Source: Nigrospora sphaerica (lineage: Eukaryota > Ascomycota > Sordariomycetes > Amphisphaeriales > Apiosporaceae). Taken from it: a stretch of DNA of 64,000 nucleotides. The stretch is from assembly GCA_018287875.1 (NCBI GenBank), contig JAGVVL010000029.1:62001-126000 (forward strand). Direction: 5' to 3'. A program made the position numbers and the translations under genes. Under the pieces are notes generated by a model. That model searched no databases. It saw nothing but the letters and a program-made list of their open reading frames with translations, and had not been told where the DNA came from. This document shows positions 32,904 to 42,987 of the stretch, piece by piece (position 1 is the stretch's first letter; every line of letters begins with the position of its first letter).

Positions 32904-35131
32904 CTATTTCACTCCAGTAAGAAGCGTTACAACTTCATATCTATCTTTAGTAGCCGCCTCTAATGGAGTGCGGCCTTCTTTATTTTCCAACTTTCCATCT
33001 GCATCTCTCTAACAAGAGTCTTACAACCTTGTCATGGCCGTACACACAAGCTAGATGTAATGCAGTTGATTTATTTTTGTTTTGCTCATCCACATTTGCA
33101 CCTCTCTCTAACAAGATGCTTACAATCTCGTCATGGCCATTCTGACAAGCTAAATGTAATGCAGAGCCTTCTTCTTTATTTAGCAGATTTACATCTGCAC
33201 CCCCTCTAACAAGAGTCTTACAACCTTGTCATGGCCGTACGCACAAGCTAAATGTAATGCAGAGCCTTCTTCTTTGTGTAGCAGATTTACATCTGCACCT
33301 CCCTTTAACAAGAGTCTTACAATCTCGTCATGGCCGTACGCACAAGCTAGATGTAATGCAGTCAATCCCTCTTTATTTTGCAAATTCATATCTGCGCCTC
33401 TCTCTAACAAGAGTCTTACAATCTTGCCACGGCCATTCTGACAAGCTAGATGTAATGCATTCGATCCATATTCGGTTTGCTGATTTACATCTGCAGCTCC
33501 GTCTAACAAGAGTCTTACAATCTCGTCATAGCCCTTCTCACAAGCTAAATGTAATGCACTTGATTCATATTTGTTTTGCTGATTTACATCTGCACCTCTC
33601 TCTAACAAGGATTTCAAAATTTCCTTATTACCATTGAGAGCAGCTAGATGTAATGCAGTCCATCCCTCTTTGTTTTGCAAATTCACATCTGCACCTCTTT
33701 CTAACAAGGATGTCAGCATTTCCTTTTTATCAAAGAAAGCAGCTCGGTGTAATACAGTCCATCCCTCTTTGTTTTGCAAATTCACATCTGCACCTCTCTC
33801 TAACAAGAGTCTTACAATCTCGTCATAGCCCTTCTCACAAGCTAGATGTAATGCACTTGATCCATATTCGGTTTGCTGATTTACATTTGTACCTTTATAT
33901 AATAACAAGAGTATCAAAATTTCCTTATTACCATTCTGACAAGCTAGATGTAATGCAGTCAATCCCTCTTTATTTTGCAAATTCATATCTGCGCCTCTCT
34001 CTAACAAGAATGTCAAAATTTCCTTATTACCATCGAAGGCAGCTAGATGTAATGCAGTCCATCCTTCTTTATTTTGCAAATTCATATCTGCCCCTTTTTG
34101 CAACAAAAGTTTCGCAATGTCATTTCTCTTCATAAAGGAAGTCACATTTAATGCAGCCTGCTTAGCATCATTTTTCGCATCTATCTGTGCATTTTTTTCT
34201 AGGTTTTCTAACAAGAATTCCACAATGTCGGTATAACCTTTTGCAGAAGCTAATGGTACTCCTTTTCCTGATAAAAATTTTATAAAATTAAAATGACCAT
34301 GCTCAACAGCCTTATCTAGAGGAAATTCACCATAAACCTTCGTTTCTTCATTCCAATCCGTTTGTATTGTATCCAATACTCCAAATTCAGCAGCTTTTAG
34401 CATCCCTTCTTTAATGCTCTGTTTATGGTTAATTTTTTCTTTATGCGCTTTAGGGAGATGCTTAAATAAGGCAGGCTATTCATTTGGCGATCCAACCAAT
34501 GCGTTCTATTTCCGGATATATTAAGCCCAAATGTCGATTGTCCATCAAATTTCCAATCTACTGCAAAGCAATTAAGGAATTTGGGTAATCTGATGGTGAG
34601 TTTTGCAAAAGGCCTGCATGTATTAACATATTCTAGTCCAACGTGCGGTAATATCTTAAATCCTAGTAAGGAGGGGTTCCAATAATAGCAAGAAAGTTGG
34701 ACCCCACCAGCTCGATCACCTTCTAAGTTATTACAAAAGTTTGCACTTATTTGGATGGGTTGAAGACCGAACTCACCTCCAAAAGAGGTGAAGGGGTTTT
34801 TATCACCTTGATCATAAACATACCCGCCTACCCAATACTTTTGATTGATGCCGATTGCTTTTCGAATACCTACACTCACAAAAGCGTCCTCTCCAGAACC
34901 ACCCAAAGCCAACCATAAAGGCCCCATCCCTTTAAATAGTCCTCGTCGGTTTCCATCTTCTTCTAGACTATACTGCACTCGATTAAAAATGCTTTTTACG
35001 ATCACCCCAGGCTTAATGACTATCGCAAAAGGCTCTTTACCTAATGCCACTTGAGATATTATGCTATATAAAAGCATACCTCCCCCAACCCGAGATAATA
35101 TGGATTGTTTTAAACTAATTGTTTGTTTCAT
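32904..35131 (-). CDS. D2: signal peptide, beta-rich domain and long ankyrin array
   Basis: About 743 aa after repair, the longest of the D set. N-terminal 230 aa are almost the same as D3 (signal peptide, FGGEFGLQPIQISANFCNN, SLLGFKILPHVGLEY, junction THWLDRQMNSLPYLS). More than a dozen near-identical 33-residue ankyrin repeats follow (for example LLLERGADVNLQNKEGWTA), ending in a cap EGRTPLEAATKDRYEVV that parallels the D3 end. Breaks: G-run 34453-34455 at the domain junction, C-run 33200-33204, and near 33003 where two bases appear missing relative to neighbouring repeats. Likely surface-exposed; partner unknown. Confidence 0.75.
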
Positions 35132-35176
35132 AAAAGAGATGAATGAAATATATTACTTGAATAAATACGGGGCTTG

Positions 35177-35275
35177 TAGAAGGTAATTATCAGGCTCTAC
35201 TATAGCATTACATAACAAAAAGGCATTGTAATATAATCACAAAAAGCCTTTTTAGTTATTTCATGCTTAATCGAG
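35177..35275. repeat. D-cassette flanking repeat, copy 2
   Basis: Partner of 32805-32903, immediately downstream of D3. The upstream leader of D2 (35132-35176) likewise matches the leader of D1 (32621 onward), so D1-D3 arose by duplication of a gene-plus-flank unit. Confidence 0.85.
35217..35253 (-). terminator. Terminator after D3
   Basis: AAAAAGGC / GCCTTTTT arms read into a T-run on the minus strand, about 20 bp after the D3 stop. Confidence 0.55.
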
Positions 35276-37045
35276 CTATTGCGAGTCAGTAAGAAGTCTT
35301 ACGACGTCATATCTATCTTTAGTAACCACCTTTAATGGAGTGTGGCCTTCTTCATTTTTCAAATTTTTATCTGCACCTTTTTCTAACAAGAGTTTTACAA
35401 TCTCGGCATGACCCATGCCACAAGCTGTATGCAATGCAGTGTTACCACCATGGTCTTGTATATCTAAATCAGTGTTTTCATCTATTAACTGTGTAGCAAT
35501 CAGCGTGTGGCCATTTTCACAAGCTTCATGGAATGGAGTGCGGCCTTCTTTATTTTTCAAATTCCTATCTGCACCTTTTTCTAACAAGAGTTTTGCAATT
35601 TCCTCATTACCATCGGAAGCAGCTAGATGTAATACAGTACATCCCTTTTTGTCTGGCAGATTCATATCTGCGCCTGCCTTTATTAATAAATCTACAATCT
35701 CGGTACGGCCGTTCTTATAAGCTGCATGCAATGCAGTGTTAACACCATGGTTTTGTATATCTAAATCAGTCTCTGCATCTATTAACTTTTTAGCAATTAG
35801 CGTGTGGCCATTTTCACAAGCTGCATGCAATGCAGTGCACACCTCTCTGTCTATTAGATTCACACTTGCGCCTGCCTTTATTAATAAATCTACAATCTTG
35901 TCATAACCCTTCCTAGATGCATTAAATAAGGCACTGTGCTGCCATATGTCTAATGTATTTACCTCTGCTCCTTTTTGCAACAAAAGTGTCACAATGTCGG
36001 TTCTATTGTAAAAGGAAGCCATATGTAATGCAGTCTCCTGATCCTTATTTTTTGCATCTATCTGCGCTTTGTTTTCTAGGTGTTCTAACAAGAATTTCAC
36101 AATAGAGGTATGGCCATTCGCAGAAGCTATATGTAATATATTGTTTTGGTTGTTGTATACCCTATCTAAGGGTACTCCTTCTTGTGATAAAAATTCTATG
36201 ATATTGGAACGACCACCCCTAAGAGCCTTCTCTAGAAGCAAGTTACCATAAACCTTCGTTTCTTCATTCCAATCCTTTTGTATTGTATCCAATACTCCAA
36301 GTTCAGCAGCTTTTAGCATCCCTTCTTTAATGCTCTGTTTATGGTTAACTTTCTTATAATGCGCTTTAGGGGAGATGCTTAAATAAGGCAGGCTATTCAT
36401 TTGCCGATCCAACCAATGCGTTCTATTTCCGGATATATTAAGCCCAAATGTCGATTGTCCATCAAATTTCCAATCTACTGCAAAGCAATTAAGGAATTTG
36501 GGTAGTCTGATGGTAAGTTTTGCAAAAGGCCTGCATGTATTAACATATTCTAGTCCAACGTGCGGTAATATCTTAAATCCTAGTAAGGAGGGGTTCCAAT
36601 AATAGCAAGCAATTTGAACCCCACCAGCTCGATCACCTTCTAAGTTATTACAAAAATTTGCACTTATTTGGACGGGTTGAAGACCGAACTCACCTCCAAA
36701 AGAGGTGAAGGGGTTTTTATCACCTTCATGATAAACATACCCGCCTACCCAATAGTTTTGATTGATGCCGATTGCTTTTCGAACACCTACACTCACAAAA
36801 GCGTTCTCTCCAGCATCACCCAAAGCCAACCATAAAGGCCCCATCCCTTTAAATACCCTGAACCCATTGTTTTGCTCTAAACCCAACTGCACTCGATTAA
36901 AAATGCTTTTTACGATCACCCCAGGCTTAATGACTATCGCAAAAGGCTCCTTACCTAATGCCACTTGAGATACCATGCTATATAAAAGCATACCTCCCCC
37001 AACCCGAGATAATATGGATTGTTTTAAAGAGACTGTTCGTTTCAT
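35276..37045 (-). CDS. D3: intact signal peptide, beta-rich domain and ankyrin repeats
   Basis: The only unbroken member: 589 aa from ATG 37045, chosen because D1 and D2 start at the matching MK(Q/R)T. Residues 1-35 are a signal peptide (GGGMLLYSMVSQVALG). Residues about 35-225 show alternating strands with many aromatic and glycine residues (YWVGGYVYHEGDKNPF, SFGGEFGLQPVQISANF, CYYWNPSLLGFKILPHVGLEY). The junction THWLDRQMNSLPYLS is followed by about ten ankyrin repeats. The strand pattern is reminiscent of inverse-autotransporter beta-domains, which would place the ankyrin passenger outside the cell. That topology is inference. No other enzymatic motif is visible. Confidence 0.85.
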   Translation of the reverse strand: MKRTVSLKQSILSRVGGGMLLYSMVSQVALGKEPFAIVIKPGVIVKSIFNRVQLGLEQNNGFRVFKGMGPLWLALGDAGENAFVSVGVRKAIGINQNYWVGGYVYHEGDKNPFTSFGGEFGLQPVQISANFCNNLEGDRAGGVQIACYYWNPSLLGFKILPHVGLEYVNTCRPFAKLTIRLPKFLNCFAVDWKFDGQSTFGLNISGNRTHWLDRQMNSLPYLSISPKAHYKKVNHKQSIKEGMLKAAELGVLDTIQKDWNEETKVYGNLLLEKALRGGRSNIIEFLSQEGVPLDRVYNNQNNILHIASANGHTSIVKFLLEHLENKAQIDAKNKDQETALHMASFYNRTDIVTLLLQKGAEVNTLDIWQHSALFNASRKGYDKIVDLLIKAGASVNLIDREVCTALHAACENGHTLIAKKLIDAETDLDIQNHGVNTALHAAYKNGRTEIVDLLIKAGADMNLPDKKGCTVLHLAASDGNEEIAKLLLEKGADRNLKNKEGRTPFHEACENGHTLIATQLIDENTDLDIQDHGGNTALHTACGMGHAEIVKLLLEKGADKNLKNEEGHTPLKVVTKDRYDVVRLLTDSQ

Positions 37046-37156
37046 AGAAGACACCGTTCAAAATATAGTACTAAATGAATAGTGCTCTCTCAGTCCTTAA
37101 AAGACACACCAATAAAACCTAGCAGAACCAAAATGGTTGCTGCATAAAAAATACAC

Positions 37157-37921
37157 CTATATCACTAAAGATAAGAGCGTATATAAAAACAGCATACCTA
37201 GAAAAACCAATAACATCTGATCAACTAGTTTCAAGATCTGTGTTACTTGTTGGCTATGTAAGCTTTCTCCTTCTATAGCCATATTAACTGCGATACGACC
37301 ACTTTCCGATGCTAATACATGGTTATATGACCAATCGGTTAATAAATGATCTAACCAATAACGCATCGTATCTGGAAATTGACCCAAAGTAGATTGTATA
37401 CCTATAAAGAAACGGATAGTCAACCAACTTAAGCAACCCGATAAAGGAATCGCCATGAGTTGAATATTTTCTGATAATTGATCAGAATAGCGATGCGTTG
37501 CCATAGTCGCTAATTGTTCAGTTAAACGGAATAATATTGCACCCGAAGGACCCAATAACATAAACCAAAATAAGACAGTAAATACACTAGAATATACTTG
37601 ATCAAATAGGTTTAGAGAATGCTCATCTATTGAGTGGAATACACTCTTAGGCCCTAAGCAATACAATAATATCAACAGTTCTAATACAAAACTTAACGCA
37701 GGCGGAAACCAATAATTACTCATTAACTGCAAAATCATACTTCCCAACACAGCAGGTAATACGATCAAGAAAATTCCATAATGTTGTGTCTGCCACCTTA
37801 AAGGAATGAACTTACTTACATAAGCAAAGTATTGATCCAATACTTTTTCTCTTCTAAGCAAAGGTTCTATGGAAAAGTATCTCTCTATTCCTGTTGCAAT
37901 TAATACTACTAAAAAGCTCAT
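37157..37921 (-). CDS. ampE: AmpE-like inner membrane protein
   Basis: Intact, 254 aa, with several membrane segments (LIATGIERYF at the start, FWFMLLGPSGAILFRLTEQLA in the middle, LLVFLGMLFLYTLLSLVI at the end). The layout and the central GPSGAILFR segment match AmpE/CobD-like proteins, which in enterobacteria accompany ampD in beta-lactamase induction and cell-wall recycling. No ampD is adjacent. The antiporter gene lies 14 bp upstream and probably shares the transcript. Confidence 0.75.
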   Translation of the reverse strand: MSFLVVLIATGIERYFSIEPLLRREKVLDQYFAYVSKFIPLRWQTQHYGIFLIVLPAVLGSMILQLMSNYWFPPALSFVLELLILLYCLGPKSVFHSIDEHSLNLFDQVYSSVFTVLFWFMLLGPSGAILFRLTEQLATMATHRYSDQLSENIQLMAIPLSGCLSWLTIRFFIGIQSTLGQFPDTMRYWLDHLLTDWSYNHVLASESGRIAVNMAIEGESLHSQQVTQILKLVDQMLLVFLGMLFLYTLLSLVI

Positions 37922-37935
37922 AATAATGACGTAAC

Positions 37936-39113
37936 CTAATCAACTAATAACTTTTCTTCCAATGCAAGCGGAGTAGGATAGCGCAATACAACCCAATAAG
38001 AAGACACAACAAAGGTTAATATAGTGACAGCCTGGATTAAATAATTTGCTTTCATACTAATTAAAGGAGGGGTGGCTTTGGTCGCTAAATAAGCAATTAA
38101 TAAAGAAAATTCGCTGGCTTGTCCTAACCGCACCCCTACTTCCGTTGCGATGTAATTTTTCTCACCAGACCAATGCAATAATACTCTAAATAACCAAGGT
38201 TTTAACAGTAAAACAATACTGGCCAAAATGATAGCCGGTAATAGCACTTCTGGTAAATGTTGAAAGCTAAAACTAGCGCCTGTTGCAAAGAAAAATAGAA
38301 TTAAACAAAAGTCCCGTAAGGGTTTGAGGTTATTGGCGATAAATAAAGCAATAGGCCCTTCAGCAATAGATACTCCAGCAATAAAAGCACCAATTTCAGA
38401 AGAAAGGCCTAACTGATTGGATAATTCTGACAATCCTAAACACCAAGCTAATGCAAGCAAGAATATGTATTCACTTACCCCTTCAAACCGAGCAAATAAC
38501 CTTGCAATAATATGATGTTGCACCCAAATAGCAGCAAACAATAAAATGGGTAAAATGATAAATATAATTCCCACATCTGCCCAGGAGACCCTGTAATATG
38601 TGCGCCTTGTACTAATAATAATACGATAATTGCAAGGATATCTTGCAAAAGTAGCACACTGACCATCGTTTCCCCAATTGGTCTATGATGTAGAGCAAGA
38701 GAAGGTAAAAGCTTTAACCCAATGATGGTGCTAGAAAATATTAATGAAGTTCCAATTAAAAGACTTTCTATTACGCTAAAATTAAAAATATAACCCACAC
38801 CAAACCCAGAAGACACAAATATTATACTAAATACCAAGGTAACTAATGTGGTTTTCCGTAGAGTCGTTATTAACTCTCTAGGAGTGAGATCTAAGCCTAG
38901 CAAGAAAAGTAAAAAGATGATGCCCGTATCCCCTATATTATGGACTAATTCTAAATTAGGTACAATTTTCAGACCACTAGGACCTAAAAGCATACCTAAT
39001 ACAATATAAGCCACCAATAAAGACTGTTTAGTATATAGTGCAACCGTTCCTAATAAGGCAGCGCCTGTAAAAACCCAAAATATAGAAAATATAAAGCTCT
39101 GGCTTTCCATCAA
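37936..39113 (-). CDS. Kef/NhaP-type cation:proton antiporter (CPA2)
   Basis: About 393 aa of almost continuous membrane helices. Motifs typical of the Na+/H+ exchanger family: LLVAYIVLGMLLGPSGL, FLLGLDLTPREL, GTSLIFSSTIIGLKLL, and SSEIGAFIAGVSIAEGP. No TrkA-N/RCK regulatory domain follows, so this is a membrane-only version. One break at a C/G run of three (38580-38582); one added G rejoins the frames. It likely exchanges K+ or Na+ for H+ at the inner membrane; ion not predictable. Confidence 0.88.
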
Positions 39114-39178
39114 TATAAAACCCTATAAAAAGTAAAAATAAGTGTTGTTAATGAACTAATATTTTTTATATATTTAGC

Positions 39179-41678
39179 TCATACGTCAATGTTGACTACG
39201 TCTAAAGCATTTTGTTCAATAAATTGACGTCGATCTTCTACCACATGCCCCATTAAAATAGTAACCATATGATCTGCAGCTCTAGCATCTGCTGTGGTGA
39301 CTCGAGATAATTCACGTGTCTTTGGATCCACAACTGGTAATAGTTCTTGCCAATCCATTTCTCCCAATCCTTTATAACGTTGTATCGAGTAGCCTTTACT
39401 CGCTTCTTGCATCAAATCGTGATACAGCTGATAGAACGTAGTGATTGATTTTTTATTTTCATTTTGAACTAAAATGCCTTCCTTCGGCATTTTTTCAGAC
39501 AAATGTTCTGATAGTTGTACTGTTTCAGAATAATCCTCGCTAGCGAAGAACTCAGCAGTAAATCTGTACTCTTTTTTAATGCTGTATTGCGATTCTTGAA
39601 TACAAGGCAAATATATTACTTGTTGTTGTGCTTGCTCTTCCTCTGAACTCATGGATATCGGCTCATAACCTATTTTATAGGAAAGATCGGTTTGACCTGC
39701 TAGCTGCGCTTCAACGGCTTTTTGCCATTGCGTGCAGAATTGAGCCACAGTATCTGCTTCATATAGGTCCATACTGGACAAGCGTGGTAACTCCATTAAA
39801 GCTTGTAGACAATGACTTGGATAATGCTTTTCCCACGTTTGCAATCGTATTTTGACCTGGCGGTATTTAGCCATCAACTCTCTTAAATCATCTTCTGTCA
39901 AAAGAGGTTGAGCGTCATTTTTTCATATATTGCGATTCCGCCTAAGACATGATCTGTTAACCATTGCTCCAAGGCTTCATCGTCTTGCAAGTATATTTCT
40001 TGTTTTCCTTTTTTAAGTTTATATAAAGGAGGATGGGCGATATATAAGTAGCCCTCCTCAATGAGTTCTGGGAATTGTCGATAAAAGAAGGTTAACAACA
40101 AGGTACGAATATGAGAGCCATCGACATCTGCATCGGTCATAATAATAATACGATGGTATCTGATTTTTTCTAAGTTATATTCATACCCCACTCCGCATCC
40201 TAAAGCCGCAATCAACGTAGCAATTTCTTCGGAGGATAACATCTTTTCAAAACTAATACGCTCAATATTAAGTATCTTACCTCTTAATGGCAGTACCGCT
40301 TGAAAACGACGGCTACGGGCTTCTTTCACTGTGCCTCCTGCTGATTTTCCTTCAACTAGGAATAGCTCAGAGCGACTCGGATCTTTTTCTTGGCAATCAT
40401 GTAGTTTGCCTGGCAAATCTGCTATGCTATTTAAAGGACTTTTTCTTGCAATTTGTCTTGCTTTTAATGCAGCGTTTCTAGCTTGCGCGGCTTTAATGGC
40501 TTTAAAAGCGATAGCTTTTGCTTCATTTGGGTTTTCTAGTAAAAAGGTCTCTAATTTATCAGAAACTATTTTATCTACAATTCCTCTTACTTCAGAAGAG
40601 ACTAGTTTCTCTTTGGTTTGAGAGGAGAATTTAGGATCAGGGACCTTAATAGATAAAACTGCTAGTAAACCCTCTCTAAAATCTTCTCCTGTTAGTTCAA
40701 CTTTCAGTTTTTTAGCAAATCCTTCTCTATCAATGTATTGATTTAAGATTCTGGTTAATGCACTCCTTAATCCTACTAAATGTGTACCACCATCTCTTTG
40801 AGGAATGGTATTGGTAAAACATAATATATTTTCTTTATCAAAACTTTCTTGCCAGGTGAATGCCACTTCTACTTGGACATCTTGTTGCTCTCCCGCCGCA
40901 TAAAAAGGGCGGCTAATGATACATTGTTTTTGTTTGTTTCGATATTCTACAAAAGCGACTAACCCACCTAAATACTGTACCCCTTCACTTTTATTGGCTT
41001 CTCTTTCATCCGTGATATGAATCAAAATCCCTGGATTTAAAAATGCGAGTTGTCTAAACCGAGTTAACAGGTAGTTATAGTCAAAAATATTCTCTTGATT
41101 CATAGGAAAACTAGTGCGATCCGGATAAAACCGAATAGTGGTTCCCTGTTTATCAGACTCCTGTAATTTTTGTAAAGGCGTAATAGGCTTTCCGTGACTA
41201 TAATGCTGTTCGTAATGTATGCCTTCTCGGTAAATGGTTAATATCAGCTTTTCAGATAATGCATTCACTACTGATACACCAACCCCATGCAATCCCCGGA
41301 TACCTTATAGACATTATCATCGAACTTTCCCCCGGCGTGCAAAATGGTCATAATCACTTCAGCGGCTGAACACCCTTCTTCCGGATGCATGTCAACCGGA
41401 ATGCCTCGCCCATTATCTGAGACACTCACGGATCCATCTTGATGTAAGATCACTTCAATTTTTGAGCAATATCCAGCTAATGCTTCATCAATCGCATTAT
41501 CTACCAACTCAATGATCATGTGATGTAGCCCTTTTCCATTCTCAGTGTCACCAATATACATACCTGGACGCTTTCGAACGGCTTCTAACCCTTTTAATAC
41601 TTTAATGCTTGAAGAGTCATAACGACCCGAAGAAGAATGGGTTGTATTGTTAGGGGATTGTATGGTATTAATGCTCAT
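39179..41678 (-). CDS. gyrB: DNA gyrase subunit B
   Basis: GyrB supplies the ATPase and Toprim parts of gyrase. GHKL region: [32 protein letters not shown]; Toprim: LVEGKSAGG and [16 protein letters not shown]. The insertion typical of gammaproteobacterial GyrB is present, total about 833 aa. Two breaks: C/G run 41293-41296 in the GGLHGVG loop and T/A run 39918-39923. Notable: the near-universal EGDSAGG motif reads EGKSAGG, and the later PLKGKILN reads PLRGKILN. Called GyrB rather than ParE from the N-terminus, length and insertion. Confidence 0.93.
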
Positions 41679-41751
41679 TCGTGTACAGGATGGATCAGAT
41701 GGAAAATTTTTATACGAATGTTATTTTAGCATTAAATCCCTATGAAGTGCT

Positions 41752-42939
41752 ATGACCATGCTACCTAACATTATCGATTTTAATTTACAAAAAAAACGGG
41801 TTTTAATTCGAGTAGATTTAAATGTGCCGCTCGAGCAAGACAATATCCTTAATGATCGACGTATTCAGGCTATTTTACCCACCCTTGACTATGCCTTAAG
41901 TCAGAATGCTGCCATTATCCTATTATCACATTTAGGCCGCCCTGTTCTTCCAACAAATGATCCTTCATTCTCCTTAGCACCCCTTGCTAAGTATCTATCG
42001 ATTTATTTACAACAACCGGTACCATTAATTCAACATTGGGTAGAAGGCGTAGCCGTCAAACCAGGTGAAGTGGTACTCTGTGAAAATGTAAGATTACAAA
42101 CGGGTGAGTGTGCCAATGATCCAATACTCGCACAAAAGATTGCTCAATTAGCGGATATCGTTGTGATGGATGCTTTTGGAGTTGCACATCGTGCAGAAGC
42201 TTCAACCTTAGGGGTAATAGAACACGCAAAAATCGCATGCGCTGGATTACTTCTAGCCTCAGAAATAGAGAATCTAGAAATTTTTAAATCTCCTGAAAAA
42301 CCTTTTATGGCAATTGTGGGGGTGCTAAAATTTCAACTAAAATAAAGACCCTACATACCCTGATTAACCAAGTAGATCATTTATTTATTGGAGGCGCTTT
42401 AGCCAATAATTTTTTAGCAGCCAAGGGATATGAAATAGGAAACTCCTTTTATGAGAAAACCTATGAAACAGATGTTAAAAAATTATTAACTGAAGCCAAA
42501 CGGCATCAGTGTCATATCCATCTACCACAAGATGTCGTTACTTATACTGACAACCCTTCACACGCTTTGACCTATAAAACGAAATCGATTCAAGCGATGG
42601 AATCAAAGGAAAGCATTGGGGATATTGGACCTTTAACTATCGCTTCCTATCTCAATGCGTTAAAAGAAGCGAGTACTGTTTTTGGAATGGCCCCATGGGT
42701 ATATTTGAATATCCTCATTTCCAAACGGGCACCCAATCCATTGCTAAAGTAGTCGCAAGTGATACTAACTTCTCTATAGCCGGAGGCGGCGAAACCGTAG
42801 CCGCTATTGATCATTTTCAATGTTACCCCAACCGACTCTCTACAGGTGGTGGGGCATTGCTTAGCTGGTTAAGTGGCGCCCCCTTCCTATGATAACAGCC
42901 TTAGAAAACCGTTATGCCATGCATCAATCAGAAGAGTAA
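41752..42939 (+). CDS. pgk: Phosphoglycerate kinase
   Basis: Pgk makes ATP from 1,3-bisphosphoglycerate in glycolysis. N-terminal signature RVLIRVDLNVPL, HLGRP, the ENVRL loop, central DHLFIGGALANNFLAAKG and the nucleotide loop STGGGA near the C-terminus. Three breaks: G-run 42318-42322, T-run 42679-42683, C-run 42879-42883, each one base short. Repaired length about 396 aa, normal. ATG 41752 or 41758. It diverges from gyrB with a 73-bp gap. Confidence 0.94.
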
Positions 42940-42987
42940 CCTTATAAATCACTCTATCGTAATGATGTGCTCTCTCCTTAAGCGAAA

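Noticed and set aside
33226..34135. Several plus-strand frames opposite D2
   Set aside because: They are antisense shadows of the repeated ankyrin codons: repetitive, low-complexity, and without start signals or family likeness.
33000..34140. CRISPR array suggested by regular 99-bp repetition
   Set aside because: Period and sequence are those of ankyrin codons (33 residues); there are no short constant repeats with unique spacers and no cas genes.
33189..34403. A separate ankyrin-only gene within D2
   Set aside because: Its frame starts exactly at the one-base break after the beta-rich domain, and the intact paralogue D3 shows that the two parts belong to one protein.
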